NCBI GenBank assembly: GCA_013001595.1
Contig: JABDMH010000152.1
Location: 36,201-100,200, forward strand
DNA: 64,000 nucleotides
Reading direction: 5' to 3'
Origin: Saprospiraceae bacterium
Lineage (GTDB): Bacteria; Bacteroidota; Bacteroidia; Chitinophagales; Saprospiraceae
Position 1 is the first letter of the stretch. Each line of letters starts with the position of its first letter. Both the position numbers and the translations under genes were made by a program. This document shows, piece after piece, positions 1-9,260 of the stretch. Below the pieces are notes generated by a model, which did not search any database, had not been told where the DNA came from, and was given only the letters and a program-made list of their open reading frames with translations.

Positions 1-1
1 G

Positions 2-919
2 CCCCAAGCGATGTCTTAATATATCATGGCATACGGAGCGCACATCTTCGGGTATAACAAAACCACGCCGCCTAATAAAGGCCATCGCTTTTGCGGCCAG
101 CCCTAGATTGATGGTGGCCCTGGGGCTGGCCCCATACTGAATAAGAAGATCGAGCTGATCTAATCCATATTGCTTGGGATCACGAGTTGCAAACACAATA
201 TCTAGGATATATTGCTCAATTTTATCGTCCATATATACCTTACTGACTACCTTTCGAGCTCTTATCACCTCTTCCGGCGACACCCTGCTTTCTACTAGTC
301 CAAATCGCTCATCATTGAGATTGCGGCGCATGATCTCCCGCTCATCTTCTTTGGTAGGATAATCGATCTTAACTTTCAACATGAAGCGATCCACCTGTGC
401 TTCAGGAAGTGGATAGGTGCCTTCTTGCTCAATGGGGTTTTGGGTAGCCAAGACTAGAAAAGGCTCCTCCAATCCGTAGCTTGAGTCTCCGATGGTCACT
501 TGGCGTTCCTGCATAGCTTCCAGCAAAGCACTTTGCACCTTGGCTGGTGCCCGATTAATCTCATCTGCCAAGATGAAATTGGCAAAGATGGGACCCTTAC
601 GAACCGTAAAATCTGCTTCCCTTGGATTGTAGATCAAAGTCCCTATTATATCAGCCGGCAATAGATCTGGAGTAAACTGAATGCGACTGAATTTAGCCTG
701 TATAGCTGAAGCCAAGGTCTTAATGGCTAGAGTCTTTGCAAGCCCCGGCAAGCCCTCCAAAAGGACATGTCCCTTAGTCAGTAGGCCAAGCAGCAATCTC
801 TCCATCATGTATTCCTGACCCACGATCACCTTTCTGGTCTCCGTAAGTAATGTTTCCACAAAGGCACTTTCAATGTAGATTTGCTTATTGAGTGCTTCAA
901 TGTCTAGATCAGGCTGCAT
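2..919 (-). CDS. MoxR-family AAA+ ATPase (3' end cut by window edge)
   Basis: This is the first 306 codons of a MoxR-type AAA+ ATPase; the C-terminal end lies outside the window. The ATG is at 919. Walker A (GLPGLAKT) is at residues 56-63, followed by the MoxR-typical Walker B LADEINR and the helix MQERQVT. The LATQNPIEQEGTYPLPEAQ block is also typical. MoxR ATPases act as chaperone-like factors for metal insertion or activation of VWA-domain proteins, usually beside DUF58 and VWA genes; any such partners would lie beyond position 1. It is related to, but clearly distinct in sequence from, the second MoxR gene at 55193-56170. The family is secure; the substrate is unknown. Confidence 0.9.
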   Translation of the reverse strand, partial: MQPDLDIEALNKQIYIESAFVETLLTETRKVIVGQEYMMERLLLGLLTKGHVLLEGLPGLAKTLAIKTLASAIQAKFSRIQFTPDLLPADIIGTLIYNPREADFTVRKGPIFANFILADEINRAPAKVQSALLEAMQERQVTIGDSSYGLEEPFLVLATQNPIEQEGTYPLPEAQVDRFMLKVKIDYPTKEDEREIMRRNLNDERFGLVESRVSPEEVIRARKVVSKVYMDDKIEQYILDIVFATRDPKQYGLDQLDLLIQYGASPRATINLGLAAKAMAFIRRRGFVIPEDVRSVCHDILRHRLG

Positions 920-1077
920 AGCTTGGTCTTTTTTACGTTATGAAAAAGGAAAGCACAATGCCTTGAGTAGGTCCGAGAATTCATCCATTTGGACAAAAGC
1001 AGGGAATTCAAGACAAAGGCCCGTAAAAGTGGCAATTTTTAGGCAATTTTCATGAATTTACATTGCTATCCATAGAT

Positions 1078-1752
1078 ATGAACCCTATGAATAACGCTCA
1101 TTCCAGTTCGGTCGTATTATCCATACTAACTTGGATACTAGCGATTTCCATGGGCATACCCATATTGGGAACTGCACAAGTCCATCCAAGCACAAAACCG
1201 GTTTCCCACATCCATCAATTGAAACAAGGAGTGTTGATCTTTGGTGCACCAGACCAGCGCAAGAAAATTGAATTTCTGCAGATGCATCTGTCCTCAGATC
1301 AGATTTCTCCAAAAGAACGGGAGCGCACAGAAGAACTACTCATGCAAACAAAATTGGAGAGAGATAGCTTTTACAGAGCATTGTGCAGTGCCGTTCAAAC
1401 ACACTACACCTTTTCAGAATATGTGGTCACCCAAGCCCATTTGATGGGAAGTGTCAAAGACAGCATATTGATTACCTGGCAAGATCAAGGGCGTCAAGCT
1501 GAGATCTTCTTTGTCAGAAGGGGCTCTGTAGAGAGTGGCGCTGATGCCCTCATTATTACAGACGTCAATGGGAAAGTACTGAGTCGTCCCTTTCCTTATT
1601 ATGTGCGGACCACCAAGATCTCCGCTCTATTCGAAGCTTTTTTTGGTTCGGCTGACATAACTTGGAAGGACTTAAACATTGTCATAGAAAAACTTGATAA
1701 AAAACTACATGTTCATCATACCAAAGTGAACCGTAGATCTACTCGATTTTAG
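1078..1752 (+). CDS. secreted hypothetical protein
   Basis: I do not recognise this family. The frame is open from a TTG at 1063, but the ATG at 1078 (or 1087) is the better start, giving about 224 residues. The N-terminus has a Sec-type signal peptide, with a hydrophobic stretch SVVLSILTWILAISMGIP and a likely cleavage after GTAQ. The mature part is mixed alpha/beta without cysteines, with a charged helical segment (SPKERERTEELLMQTKLERD) and a conserved-looking C-terminal half. It converges with the WD40 gene and overlaps its 3' end by 14 bases. It is probably periplasmic or surface-exposed; the function is unknown. Confidence 0.6.
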   Translation: MNPMNNAHSSSVVLSILTWILAISMGIPILGTAQVHPSTKPVSHIHQLKQGVLIFGAPDQRKKIEFLQMHLSSDQISPKERERTEELLMQTKLERDSFYRALCSAVQTHYTFSEYVVTQAHLMGSVKDSILITWQDQGRQAEIFFVRRGSVESGADALIITDVNGKVLSRPFPYYVRTTKISALFEAFFGSADITWKDLNIVIEKLDKKLHVHHTKVNRRSTRF

Positions 1753-2665
1753 TCGCTGTTTCCCAGACACTAATCGAGCGATCATCACTGGCGGCATATA
1801 GTCTGACTCCGTCTGGAGACCACATCAGGTGATTCACCGAATTAATATGACCGTCGAATTTTGCTGCATCCATTGACTGATGTAGTGTCAAGTCATTGGC
1901 ATCCCATAGACGAATCGTTTTATCGCGACTTGCAGTGGCTAGCCATGGTCTGGATGGATGAAGTGCCAATGAATTTATTGTATACCAATGGGCATTGATG
2001 TCTGCTACTAAAGAAATTGGTCCTGACAAATCCCACTTCTTTAGGTGTGCATCCCTTCCTCCACTATATAGAAATTGACCACATTGGGAAAAAACCACTG
2101 CAAATACAGAATTATCATGAGCATCCTCGATGACATCGATCACCTTTCCAGAGGCGAGGTGTAGGATATAGATTTGGTTGTCGCTCGCCGCCACCGCCAG
2201 GATCTGATTGTCTGGAGCCAGTGCAAAGTCCCTGAGCTTTGCTTCGGATAGGCGTATAGACTCCGAAATCTCTAGATCTTCTAGATGCCATATGCCCATC
2301 CTGCCGTCTCCACCCGCGGTCAATAGCTTTCCATCATGGATTAAAAGGTCGTAGATCCCCCCTTTATGAAAAATTAGATTTCTCGCCTTGTTCTGAGCTG
2401 TGGGATCTATGAAGTAGAGGTTGCCAGAAAAGGCTCCCGCCATAAGGCAGTTCGTATCGGAAATCTCCCTGATCGTAAAAACTTGGTCACCCACCTCCGC
2501 CAACAACTTTCCATCCTGGTGATCTGCGGTTGGCCACTTCACAATCCAACCATCTCCCGCCCCTGAATATAAATAATCACCCTGGAGACTGGTGTCCAGG
2601 CCATAAATAGAGCCTTTATGTCCTGTCAGTTTTGTTTGAAGGGTTAGCCGTAGGTTCTCATGCAT
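1739..2665 (-). CDS. WD40 repeat protein
   Basis: About 308 residues from the ATG at 2665 (MHENLRL); an in-frame ATG at 2689 would add eight residues. The whole chain is WD40 repeats. Blades are marked by TGHKGSIYGLD near the N-terminus, GGDGRMGIWHLED, SGGRDAHLKKWDLSG, TASRDKTIRLWD and AASDDRSISVWE, consistent with one seven-bladed propeller. It has no signal peptide or extra domain, so it is a cytoplasmic scaffold-like protein. A near-consensus -7 box (TACCTTTA, minus strand, 2716-2723) precedes it. Partner and role are unknown. Confidence 0.85.
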   Translation of the reverse strand: MHENLRLTLQTKLTGHKGSIYGLDTSLQGDYLYSGAGDGWIVKWPTADHQDGKLLAEVGDQVFTIREISDTNCLMAGAFSGNLYFIDPTAQNKARNLIFHKGGIYDLLIHDGKLLTAGGDGRMGIWHLEDLEISESIRLSEAKLRDFALAPDNQILAVAASDNQIYILHLASGKVIDVIEDAHDNSVFAVVFSQCGQFLYSGGRDAHLKKWDLSGPISLVADINAHWYTINSLALHPSRPWLATASRDKTIRLWDANDLTLHQSMDAAKFDGHINSVNHLMWSPDGVRLYAASDDRSISVWETATKIE

Positions 2666-2738
2666 GGTGAAAAAATATCTAAAATTCAAACGCCTCCCGT
2701 GTCAGTTAGCGGGTCTAAAGGTAGAAAGACAAAATCAT

Positions 2739-2746
2739 TAGTTTTG
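2739..2746 (+). promoter_or_regulatory. candidate -7 promoter box of the phosphopantetheinyl transferase gene
   Basis: TAGTTTTG matches the Bacteroidota -7 consensus TAnnTTTG. No clear TTTG -33 element sits 20 bases upstream, so the support is moderate. Confidence 0.35.
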
Positions 2747-2795
2747 ATCTTGGTTGAAGCCATGAGATTACATCTTATAAAAAAATGAACCAATA

Positions 2796-3452
2796 GTGCC
2801 ACTCATACTGAAGGAAAAAATACGGGAAGAAGGAGTATTTGGCATCTGGGAAATTGATGAAACGGATGCATTTTTCGAGGCACTACTGGACCTTAGTCAA
2901 GAAGAAAGCCGGGAGGTCCAACAACTAAAATCAAGAAGAAGGACCGAATGGTTGGCAAGCCGATGGCTTTTACATATTATTTCGGGAAGGGCTGCCCGGG
3001 GCATCTTGGTTAAGGATGAATTTGGCAAGCCTTATATTGCAGGCAGCAATTGGTACATATCGATCAGTCATACCCATCAATACACTGCTGCAATAGCGGC
3101 ACCATTCTTGGTAGGTATAGATATACAAGTCAGGGTTGAAAAAATAACCCGAATTGCGAAGAAGTTTCTTAGTGCTCATGAAGCCGAGAATGTGACGGGA
3201 CAGCGACCTATTGACTACATGCACATTTATTGGGGCGCAAAAGAATGTCTTTATAAAGCCTACGGACGACGAGTACTTGACTTTAAAAAGGACTTGAGAA
3301 TTGATGCTTTCAACATTGAGCTCGAACGTACATCCGGCGCCATTCTGAAAGGTAAAAATCAACGATTTGATTTACACTTTAAAGTGCACAAACCATATAT
3401 TTTAGTTTTAGCCTTAGAGAATAATTCGAATGAAGCTCATATACAGTCTTAG
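2796..3452 (+). CDS. 4'-phosphopantetheinyl transferase superfamily protein
   Basis: An Sfp/AcpS-type transferase that moves the phosphopantetheine arm of CoA onto a serine of carrier proteins. Length is 218 residues. The diagnostic motifs are present: SISHTH at 89-94, GIDI at 107-110 (Mg-binding Asp) and WGAKECLYKAYG at 146-157 with the Lys-Glu pair. The start is a GTG at 2796; no in-frame ATG lies upstream. The GTG overlaps the stop of a three-codon ATG ORF (MNQ, TAGTG), which might couple initiation. The 3' end overlaps the next lipoprotein gene by 23 bases. No polyketide or peptide synthase is in the window, so it may serve fatty-acid carrier proteins. Confidence 0.87.
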   Translation: MPLILKEKIREEGVFGIWEIDETDAFFEALLDLSQEESREVQQLKSRRRTEWLASRWLLHIISGRAARGILVKDEFGKPYIAGSNWYISISHTHQYTAAIAAPFLVGIDIQVRVEKITRIAKKFLSAHEAENVTGQRPIDYMHIYWGAKECLYKAYGRRVLDFKKDLRIDAFNIELERTSGAILKGKNQRFDLHFKVHKPYILVLALENNSNEAHIQS

Positions 3453-3858
3453 CTTACTCTTCATACTTTCAGCTTGCTCAGAGTCAGATCAGTCGTCAGG
3501 ATCGAATGCTGCTGAATCTGATGACTTTGAGGCGTTTTACCAACGGTTTCATGCAGACAGCCTATTTCAAATGGAGCACATTGCCTTTCCATTGGCAGGA
3601 CTTCCTATCCATGCAGACTCACTCGAAGATGCCAGATCGTTTTTCTGGCAAGAGGACAATTGGGTCCTCCATCGCGCTTTTGATGAACGCCTAACTGGAT
3701 ATGAAAGGAGTAGAAAAAGGTTTGGATCGAACATTATTATCGAGACCATCGTCCAAAAAGACACCGATATAGGCATGATTCGGCGATTCGCGAAAATGGA
3801 CGATGAGTGGATACTTATCTATTATGCTGCAATGAATCAATTCGAACCTAACAATTAA
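3430..3858 (+). CDS. small lipoprotein, hypothetical
   Basis: A 142-residue protein with a lipoprotein signal: hydrophobic IYSLSLLFILSAC with the lipobox cysteine at residue 16, followed by a Ser/Asp-rich linker. The mature domain ends in an aromatic-rich strand (DDEWILIYYAAMNQFE). The family is not recognised. Its start lies 23 bases inside the phosphopantetheinyl transferase gene, so the two are probably co-transcribed. It is probably anchored in the outer or inner membrane facing the periplasm. Confidence 0.65.
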   Translation: MKLIYSLSLLFILSACSESDQSSGSNAAESDDFEAFYQRFHADSLFQMEHIAFPLAGLPIHADSLEDARSFFWQEDNWVLHRAFDERLTGYERSRKRFGSNIIIETIVQKDTDIGMIRRFAKMDDEWILIYYAAMNQFEPNN

Positions 3859-3954
3859 AAGTATCAGGCTACTTGAGCGAAAGCCGTAATTACAACCGAG
3901 ATCTAAGGGAAATCAGTACAGGCCACTAGTGTCGTTTCACCTCTTGCGCGTAGT

Positions 3955-4920
3955 CTAATAATAATTTCCGTCTCGAAGAAAATCTCTTACATACTGTTTC
4001 ACTCCCTGTTCCAACGAATGAAAAGGCACCGTGTAGCCTTGGCTCAATAGCTTATCCATTTTGGCCTCGGTAAAGTATTGGTACGTATCTCGAATGTCAG
4101 CAGGAGTATCAATAAATTCAATACTTGGATCTTGGTCCATCGCGTGAAAAGTAGCCCTTACGAGGTCCAAGAAAGTCCTTGCGTGGCCTGTGCCGGCATT
4201 GTACAAACCATCAGCAGGTCGACGCTGCATACAAAATATGCAGATTGATAGTATGTCTTGAACATAGATAAAATCCCTGCTTTGATGACCATCCTTGACA
4301 TCTGTTCGATGCGACCGAAAAAGGCGCATGCTGCCTGTTTTCCGGATTTGGTTGAAGGCGTGAAAAATCACGCTCGCCATCCGATCTTTATGGTACTCAT
4401 TAGGACCATATACATTGAAAAACTTTAACCCTTGCCATGCCGGAGGCTGGTGATCTTGCGTCAAAGCCCATTTATCAAAATCATTTTTAGATTGACCATA
4501 TGGATTCAAAGGGAGGAGCTTCTTGATGATTTCGTGGCTATCTGCATAGCTGAAGAACCCATCGCCATATGTAGCAGCACTTGATGCATAAGTCAACGGA
4601 ATACCAAACTCAGCACATTTTTTCCACACAGACTTGCTGTAGTTCAAATTTAATCTATCGAAAATACCTCGATCCTTCTCAACGGTATCTGTTCGTGCTC
4701 CCAGATGGAAAATATGCTGAACAGATCGATGATTGGCATCGATCCAATCTGCAAAGTCATTTCTGTGCACGATGCCATGCAGACGCTTGTTATTTAGGTT
4801 TTTCAATTTGTTAGGAGATGAAAAGTCATCAATGGCTATCACATCCTCAAATGATAGTGCATTCAGACGCCCAATGAGACAACTTCCAATGAAGCCAGCT
4901 GCGCCCGTTACCGCAATCAT
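3955..4920 (-). CDS. hldD: ADP-glyceromanno-heptose 6-epimerase
   Basis: An extended short-chain dehydrogenase fold enzyme of the HldD/RfaD family, which converts ADP-D-glycero-D-manno-heptose to the L-glycero epimer for lipopolysaccharide. About 321 residues. The Rossmann motif TGAAGFIG is at residues 5-12, DDFSSPNKLKNL follows the cofactor-binding strand, SSAATYGDG holds the catalytic Ser/Thr, and NPYGQSK holds the Tyr-x3-Lys pair. The start is the ATG at 4920, because that overlaps the gcvP stop as ATGA; the upstream in-frame ATG at 4950 lies inside gcvP. NAD-dependent 4,6-dehydratases or epimerases are alternatives but fit less well. Confidence 0.85.
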   Translation of the reverse strand: MIAVTGAAGFIGSCLIGRLNALSFEDVIAIDDFSSPNKLKNLNNKRLHGIVHRNDFADWIDANHRSVQHIFHLGARTDTVEKDRGIFDRLNLNYSKSVWKKCAEFGIPLTYASSAATYGDGFFSYADSHEIIKKLLPLNPYGQSKNDFDKWALTQDHQPPAWQGLKFFNVYGPNEYHKDRMASVIFHAFNQIRKTGSMRLFRSHRTDVKDGHQSRDFIYVQDILSICIFCMQRRPADGLYNAGTGHARTFLDLVRATFHAMDQDPSIEFIDTPADIRDTYQYFTEAKMDKLLSQGYTVPFHSLEQGVKQYVRDFLRDGNYY

Positions 4921-7760
4921 TGGTAGCTTTCTATAGGCGGGCAAGTACATACCAGCGTCCGATCACCATAGACATTATCAACCCGCCGTACGGCAGCCCA
5001 GAATTTATGCCCAGACCTAAGCCAAGGAAGGGGAAAGGCGGCCTTTTCACGTGAATAGGGATAGGTCCAACTATCGTCACTAACAGATTCTATGGTATGT
5101 GGAGCATGAACCAGCACATTAGACTCAGCAGGATATTCACCACGAGCTATCTCATCAATTTCAGCCTTTATGGCGATCATCGCTTCGCAAAAACGATCTA
5201 GTTCTTCGAGATCTTCGCTCTCCGTGGGTTCAATCATCAGAGTTCCTGTGACTGGAAAAGACAAGGTTGGTGCATGAAAGCCATAGTCTATCAAACGCTT
5301 TGCCACATCCTCTGCGCCCACACCCAGACTTTTAAAGGGCCGCAAATCTAAAATTAGTTCGTGTGCACAATATCCTGCAATACCCAAATACAAGATATCA
5401 TAGTGCCTACTTAATCTATGACTGATGTAGTTGGCATTTAATATCGCGATCTTAGAGGCAGCTGTTAGTCCTTCCTCACCAAGCATCTTGATGTATCCAT
5501 ATGAGATGAGAAGTATGCTCGCACTGCCATAGGGCGCAGCAGACACAGCTGTGCTCTTGCGCTTCGAGGATGCTCCTGTGTATACATGACCAGGTAAATA
5601 GGGGCTGAGCTTTTCGTTGACGCAGATTGGACCCATACCTGGTCCTCCACCGCCATGAGGTATGGCAAAAGTCTTATGTAAGTTGAGGTGGCAAACGTCT
5701 GCTCCTATCAAACCTGGGCTTGTGAGCCCCACCTGGGCATTCATATTTGCCCCATCTAAGTATACCAGGCCTCCATGTTCATGAATAAGTCGACAGATTT
5801 CGCTGATGGACTCTTCAAATACTCCATGCGTAGACGGATAGGTGACCATCAATGCTGCTAGAGCAGGAGCATGGATCTCCAGCTTTGCCTGGAGGTCATC
5901 TAGGTCAATGTTACCATCTTCATCACACGTTACAATGACTACTTTCATCCCGGCCATTACTGCACTGGCAGGATTGGTACCATGGGCAGATGATGGTATC
6001 AGGGTTACATTTCTCTGATGCTCACCATTCGCCTGATGATAGCCTCGAATAGCCATCAATCCTGCATATTCGCCCTGCGCTCCTGAATTTGGCTGGAAAG
6101 AACAGGCAGCCAGCCCGGTTATCTCACATAAATCCCTGGCCAAAGATGATATCATTTCTAGGTACCCTTTCGCTTGGTCCAATGGGGCAAAAGGATGCAT
6201 GTGTGAAAACTCTGGCCATGTCAGTGGCATGAGTTGGCTGGCAGCATTGAGTTTCATGGTACATGATCCCAATGGAATCATGGCATGTACTAAGGAAAGA
6301 TCTTTGTTCTCGAGCGACTTCATATATCGCATGAGCTTCGTCTCCGTATGGTACCTGTTAAAAATCGGGTGTGTTAGGATGTCAGAATCACGTCGGTGCT
6401 CCTTGGGAATGGCCATTTCATCGAAGTCCAATGCTATACTGGAGTTTTTTCCAGTGAGCACATTACAAAGTATTTGTAGATCATGCAACGATGTGGACTC
6501 GTCGATCGAGACCTGAATCGCATCCTGCTGGAGGAATAGATTTAGATCCGCCTCTCGGGCTCGTCGCAATATTCCTTCCAAGGTGGCCTCGTCCTCTTCA
6601 ATTCTAAGCGTATCAAAAAAGGATTGGTGAGCCACCTTGATGCCGTCTGCAGTTAGCTTTTTCCCAAGGACATTGGTCCTTTTTGCAATCGTAGCCGCGA
6701 TATCCCTAATACCTACAGGCCCATGATAGACTGCATACATGGAGGCCATGATGGCCAATAGTGCCTGGGCTGTGCATATGTTGGAGGTAGCTTTTTCTCT
6801 GCGAATATGCTGTTCTCTTGTTTGCAAGGCCATGCGCAATGCCGGAGTTCCATTGATGTCTTTGGATACACCTATGATTCGTCCAGGAATCTGGCGTTTA
6901 AATCTTTCATGGGTTGCGAAATAGGCGGCATGCGGTCCCCCAAATCCCAGAGGTACACCCATTCTTTGCGTACTACCTACCGACGCATCTGCTCCCCACT
7001 CGCCTGGTGGTGTTAGCAATGCGAGTGAAAGTATATCTGCAGCTACTGTTATAAATGCACCAGCCGAATGTAGCTGATTGACCAGATCTCGATAATCTTC
7101 AATGGCACCGGCACCATTGGGGTACTGTACTAGAGCTCCAAAGACATGATCATCAATCGTAAAGGCCTTCCAGTCTCCAACTAGTATCCTGATTCCCAGT
7201 GGAGCAGCCCTGGTCTTCAATACATCAATGGTCTGGGGAAAGACATGCTGATCAACTAGAAAGACATCTGCCGCTTGGTCATCATTCCGTTTATTGCGTA
7301 TGGAATAGAACATACTCATAGCCTCTGCTGCTGCAGTAGCTTCATCGAGCAATGAAGCATTGGCAATGGGCAATGCAGTCAGATCGCTGACCATTGTTTG
7401 AAAATTGAGCAATGCCTCAAGGCGGCCTTGAGCAATCTCTGCTTGATATGGTGTATATTGAGTATACCAGCCGGGATTTTCCCAAATATTACGTTGGATG
7501 GGCGCCGGCGTGATAGTGCCATAATATCCTTGGCCGATATATGATTTGTTCAACTTATTTTTCTTCGCCAGTTGTCGCAAGTGTAGGTGATAATCAAATT
7601 CAGGTCTTGCCGGAGATATGTCCAATGGTCTTGAACTCCTAATGCTTTTTGGTACAGTCAGATCTATAAGTGTATCGAGATCATCCAATTGCAATACCTC
7701 AAGCATCGTTGCTATTTGAGAGGAATCAGGTCCGATATGTCTATGTGCAAATTTTTTCAC
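4917..7760 (-). CDS. gcvP: glycine dehydrogenase (aminomethyl-transferring), glycine cleavage P protein
   Basis: The pyridoxal-phosphate P subunit of the glycine cleavage system, which decarboxylates glycine and passes the aminomethyl group to lipoyl-GcvH. It is the single-chain form (947 residues), with fused N- and C-terminal halves rather than split gcvPA/gcvPB. The PLP lysine is about K696 in HLNLHKTFAIPHGGGGPG. The N-terminus FAHRHIGPD is typical. The start is a GTG at 7760. The 3' end overlaps hldD by four bases (ATGA), implying translational coupling with an unrelated pathway. gcvT and gcvH are not in the window. Confidence 0.95.
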   Translation of the reverse strand: MKKFAHRHIGPDSSQIATMLEVLQLDDLDTLIDLTVPKSIRSSRPLDISPARPEFDYHLHLRQLAKKNKLNKSYIGQGYYGTITPAPIQRNIWENPGWYTQYTPYQAEIAQGRLEALLNFQTMVSDLTALPIANASLLDEATAAAEAMSMFYSIRNKRNDDQAADVFLVDQHVFPQTIDVLKTRAAPLGIRILVGDWKAFTIDDHVFGALVQYPNGAGAIEDYRDLVNQLHSAGAFITVAADILSLALLTPPGEWGADASVGSTQRMGVPLGFGGPHAAYFATHERFKRQIPGRIIGVSKDINGTPALRMALQTREQHIRREKATSNICTAQALLAIMASMYAVYHGPVGIRDIAATIAKRTNVLGKKLTADGIKVAHQSFFDTLRIEEDEATLEGILRRAREADLNLFLQQDAIQVSIDESTSLHDLQILCNVLTGKNSSIALDFDEMAIPKEHRRDSDILTHPIFNRYHTETKLMRYMKSLENKDLSLVHAMIPLGSCTMKLNAASQLMPLTWPEFSHMHPFAPLDQAKGYLEMISSLARDLCEITGLAACSFQPNSGAQGEYAGLMAIRGYHQANGEHQRNVTLIPSSAHGTNPASAVMAGMKVVIVTCDEDGNIDLDDLQAKLEIHAPALAALMVTYPSTHGVFEESISEICRLIHEHGGLVYLDGANMNAQVGLTSPGLIGADVCHLNLHKTFAIPHGGGGPGMGPICVNEKLSPYLPGHVYTGASSKRKSTAVSAAPYGSASILLISYGYIKMLGEEGLTAASKIAILNANYISHRLSRHYDILYLGIAGYCAHELILDLRPFKSLGVGAEDVAKRLIDYGFHAPTLSFPVTGTLMIEPTESEDLEELDRFCEAMIAIKAEIDEIARGEYPAESNVLVHAPHTIESVSDDSWTYPYSREKAAFPLPWLRSGHKFWAAVRRVDNVYGDRTLVCTCPPIESYQ

Positions 7761-7837
7761 CGGCGAGTTAGCTTTTCTGACAAACCTCGACTAGTGCACA
7801 TGCGCTGGTTGCTCTATGCCTTGTCGTAAGTAAAGCT

Positions 7838-7845
7838 CAAATATA
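7838..7845 (-). promoter_or_regulatory. candidate -7 box upstream of gcvP
   Basis: The minus strand reads TATATTTG, a match to TAnnTTTG, about 78 bases before the gcvP GTG. No obvious -33 element is present. Confidence 0.35.
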
Positions 7846-7931
7846 TTGAAAAGACATATATTAATCTGCAATGTAGATTGATAAGAAAAATGCAATTGAT
7901 ATCTAGCTGTAGGAATGCTGAAGGGGGAACA

Positions 7932-9194
7932 CTAAGACAATGAAAAAACCTTCTTGACCGTGTCGACCATATCAAGTTTCTCCCAGGTGAACGTCTCAAC
8001 CTCAACCACCTTGGTCTTACCATTCATTCCCACTTCGACTTTCTTCTTTCCGGGCTTTCTTCCCATATGTCCATAAGCAGCGGTCTCAAAATAGATCGGA
8101 TTTTTTAGTCCGTAGCGTTCGACTATGGCACCAGGTCTGAGATCAAAAACTCTCAGCAATTTTGAGGCGATTTCACTATCATCAAGTCCTGCTTTAGTGC
8201 AGGTACCGTAAGTATTAACGAATAGCCCAACGGGCTTTGCAACACCAATGGCATACGCTACTTGAACCAGGCAACGTTTGGCGAGGCCTGCTGCCACAAG
8301 ATTCTTGGCTATATGTCTAGTGGCATAAGCCGCCGAGCGATCTACTTTGGAGGGATCTTTACCAGAGAAAGCACCTCCACCATGGGCTCCTTTACCTCCA
8401 TAAGTATCCACTATGATTTTTCTTCCGGTCAAGCCAGTATCGCCATGCGGACCACCGATCACAAATTTACCGGTAGGATTGACGAAGAGTTTGTACTGGA
8501 CATCAAATAATCTTTTGATGCGAGCAGGCATTCCCTTAATCACTTTGGGGATCAAAATCTCCCGGACATCCTTTTTGATTTTAGCCAGCATCTTACGCTC
8601 TGACCCAAAATCATCGTGCTGGGTAGAAATGACGATCGTATCTATGGCCAGTGGCTTATGGTCCAGGCTGTATTTAATGGTCACTTGAGCTTTGGAGTCC
8701 GGTCGTAAGTAGGTCATCTCCTTTCCACGCTTACGAATAGCAGATAGCTGCATTAAGAGTTTATGCGAGAGCTCCAATCCAAGAGGAATGTATGATGATG
8801 TCTCATTTGTTGCGTAACCAAACATCATACCTTGGTCTCCCGCTCCCTGCTCCTTATTTTTCTTTGTATCTACTCCTTGAGCTATATCGGGAGACTGCTC
8901 GTGTATAGCTGAAATGACACCGCAAGAATCGGCATCAAATTGGTATTCCGACTTGGTATACCCTATCTTCTTAATAACTTCCCTCGCAGTTTTCTGTACA
9001 TCTACATAAGCATTGGATCTAACCTCACCAGAAATTACCGCTAAGCCAGTGGTGACCAGGGTTTCACAGGCCACCCGAGAATCTGGATCTTGCTGAATAA
9101 ACGCATCCAGTATGGCATCAGAAATCTGATCAGCCACCTTGTCAGGATGTCCCTCAGAAACAGACTCCGACGTAAAGAGATAGGACTTTTCCAT
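7932..9194 (-). CDS. metK: S-adenosylmethionine synthase
   Basis: Makes S-adenosylmethionine from methionine and ATP. 420 residues, slightly longer than the usual 380-400, with extra Lys/Gly-rich sequence ([18 protein letters not shown]) near the C-terminus. Signature segments are [15 protein letters not shown] at the N-terminus, [15 protein letters not shown] (ATP-binding loop) and [18 protein letters not shown]. The ATG at 9194 lies 28 bases from a TAACTTTGC -7 box, so it has its own promoter. The spacing to gcvP (171 bases) suggests separate transcription. Confidence 0.96.
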   Translation of the reverse strand: MEKSYLFTSESVSEGHPDKVADQISDAILDAFIQQDPDSRVACETLVTTGLAVISGEVRSNAYVDVQKTAREVIKKIGYTKSEYQFDADSCGVISAIHEQSPDIAQGVDTKKNKEQGAGDQGMMFGYATNETSSYIPLGLELSHKLLMQLSAIRKRGKEMTYLRPDSKAQVTIKYSLDHKPLAIDTIVISTQHDDFGSERKMLAKIKKDVREILIPKVIKGMPARIKRLFDVQYKLFVNPTGKFVIGGPHGDTGLTGRKIIVDTYGGKGAHGGGAFSGKDPSKVDRSAAYATRHIAKNLVAAGLAKRCLVQVAYAIGVAKPVGLFVNTYGTCTKAGLDDSEIASKLLRVFDLRPGAIVERYGLKNPIYFETAAYGHMGRKPGKKKVEVGMNGKTKVVEVETFTWEKLDMVDTVKKVFSLS

Positions 9195-9221
9195 AATTTT
9201 AAATCATCGTTTTGCGATTGC

Positions 9222-9230
9222 GCAAAGTTA
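9222..9230 (-). promoter_or_regulatory. metK promoter -7 box
   Basis: The minus strand reads TAACTTTGC, matching TAnnTTTG(C), and predicts a short leader of about 20 bases before the metK ATG. A T-rich stretch about 20 bases upstream may serve as the -33 element. Confidence 0.55.
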
Positions 9231-9260
9231 GTTTTTCCTCATCACCAGAAAACTAATGCA

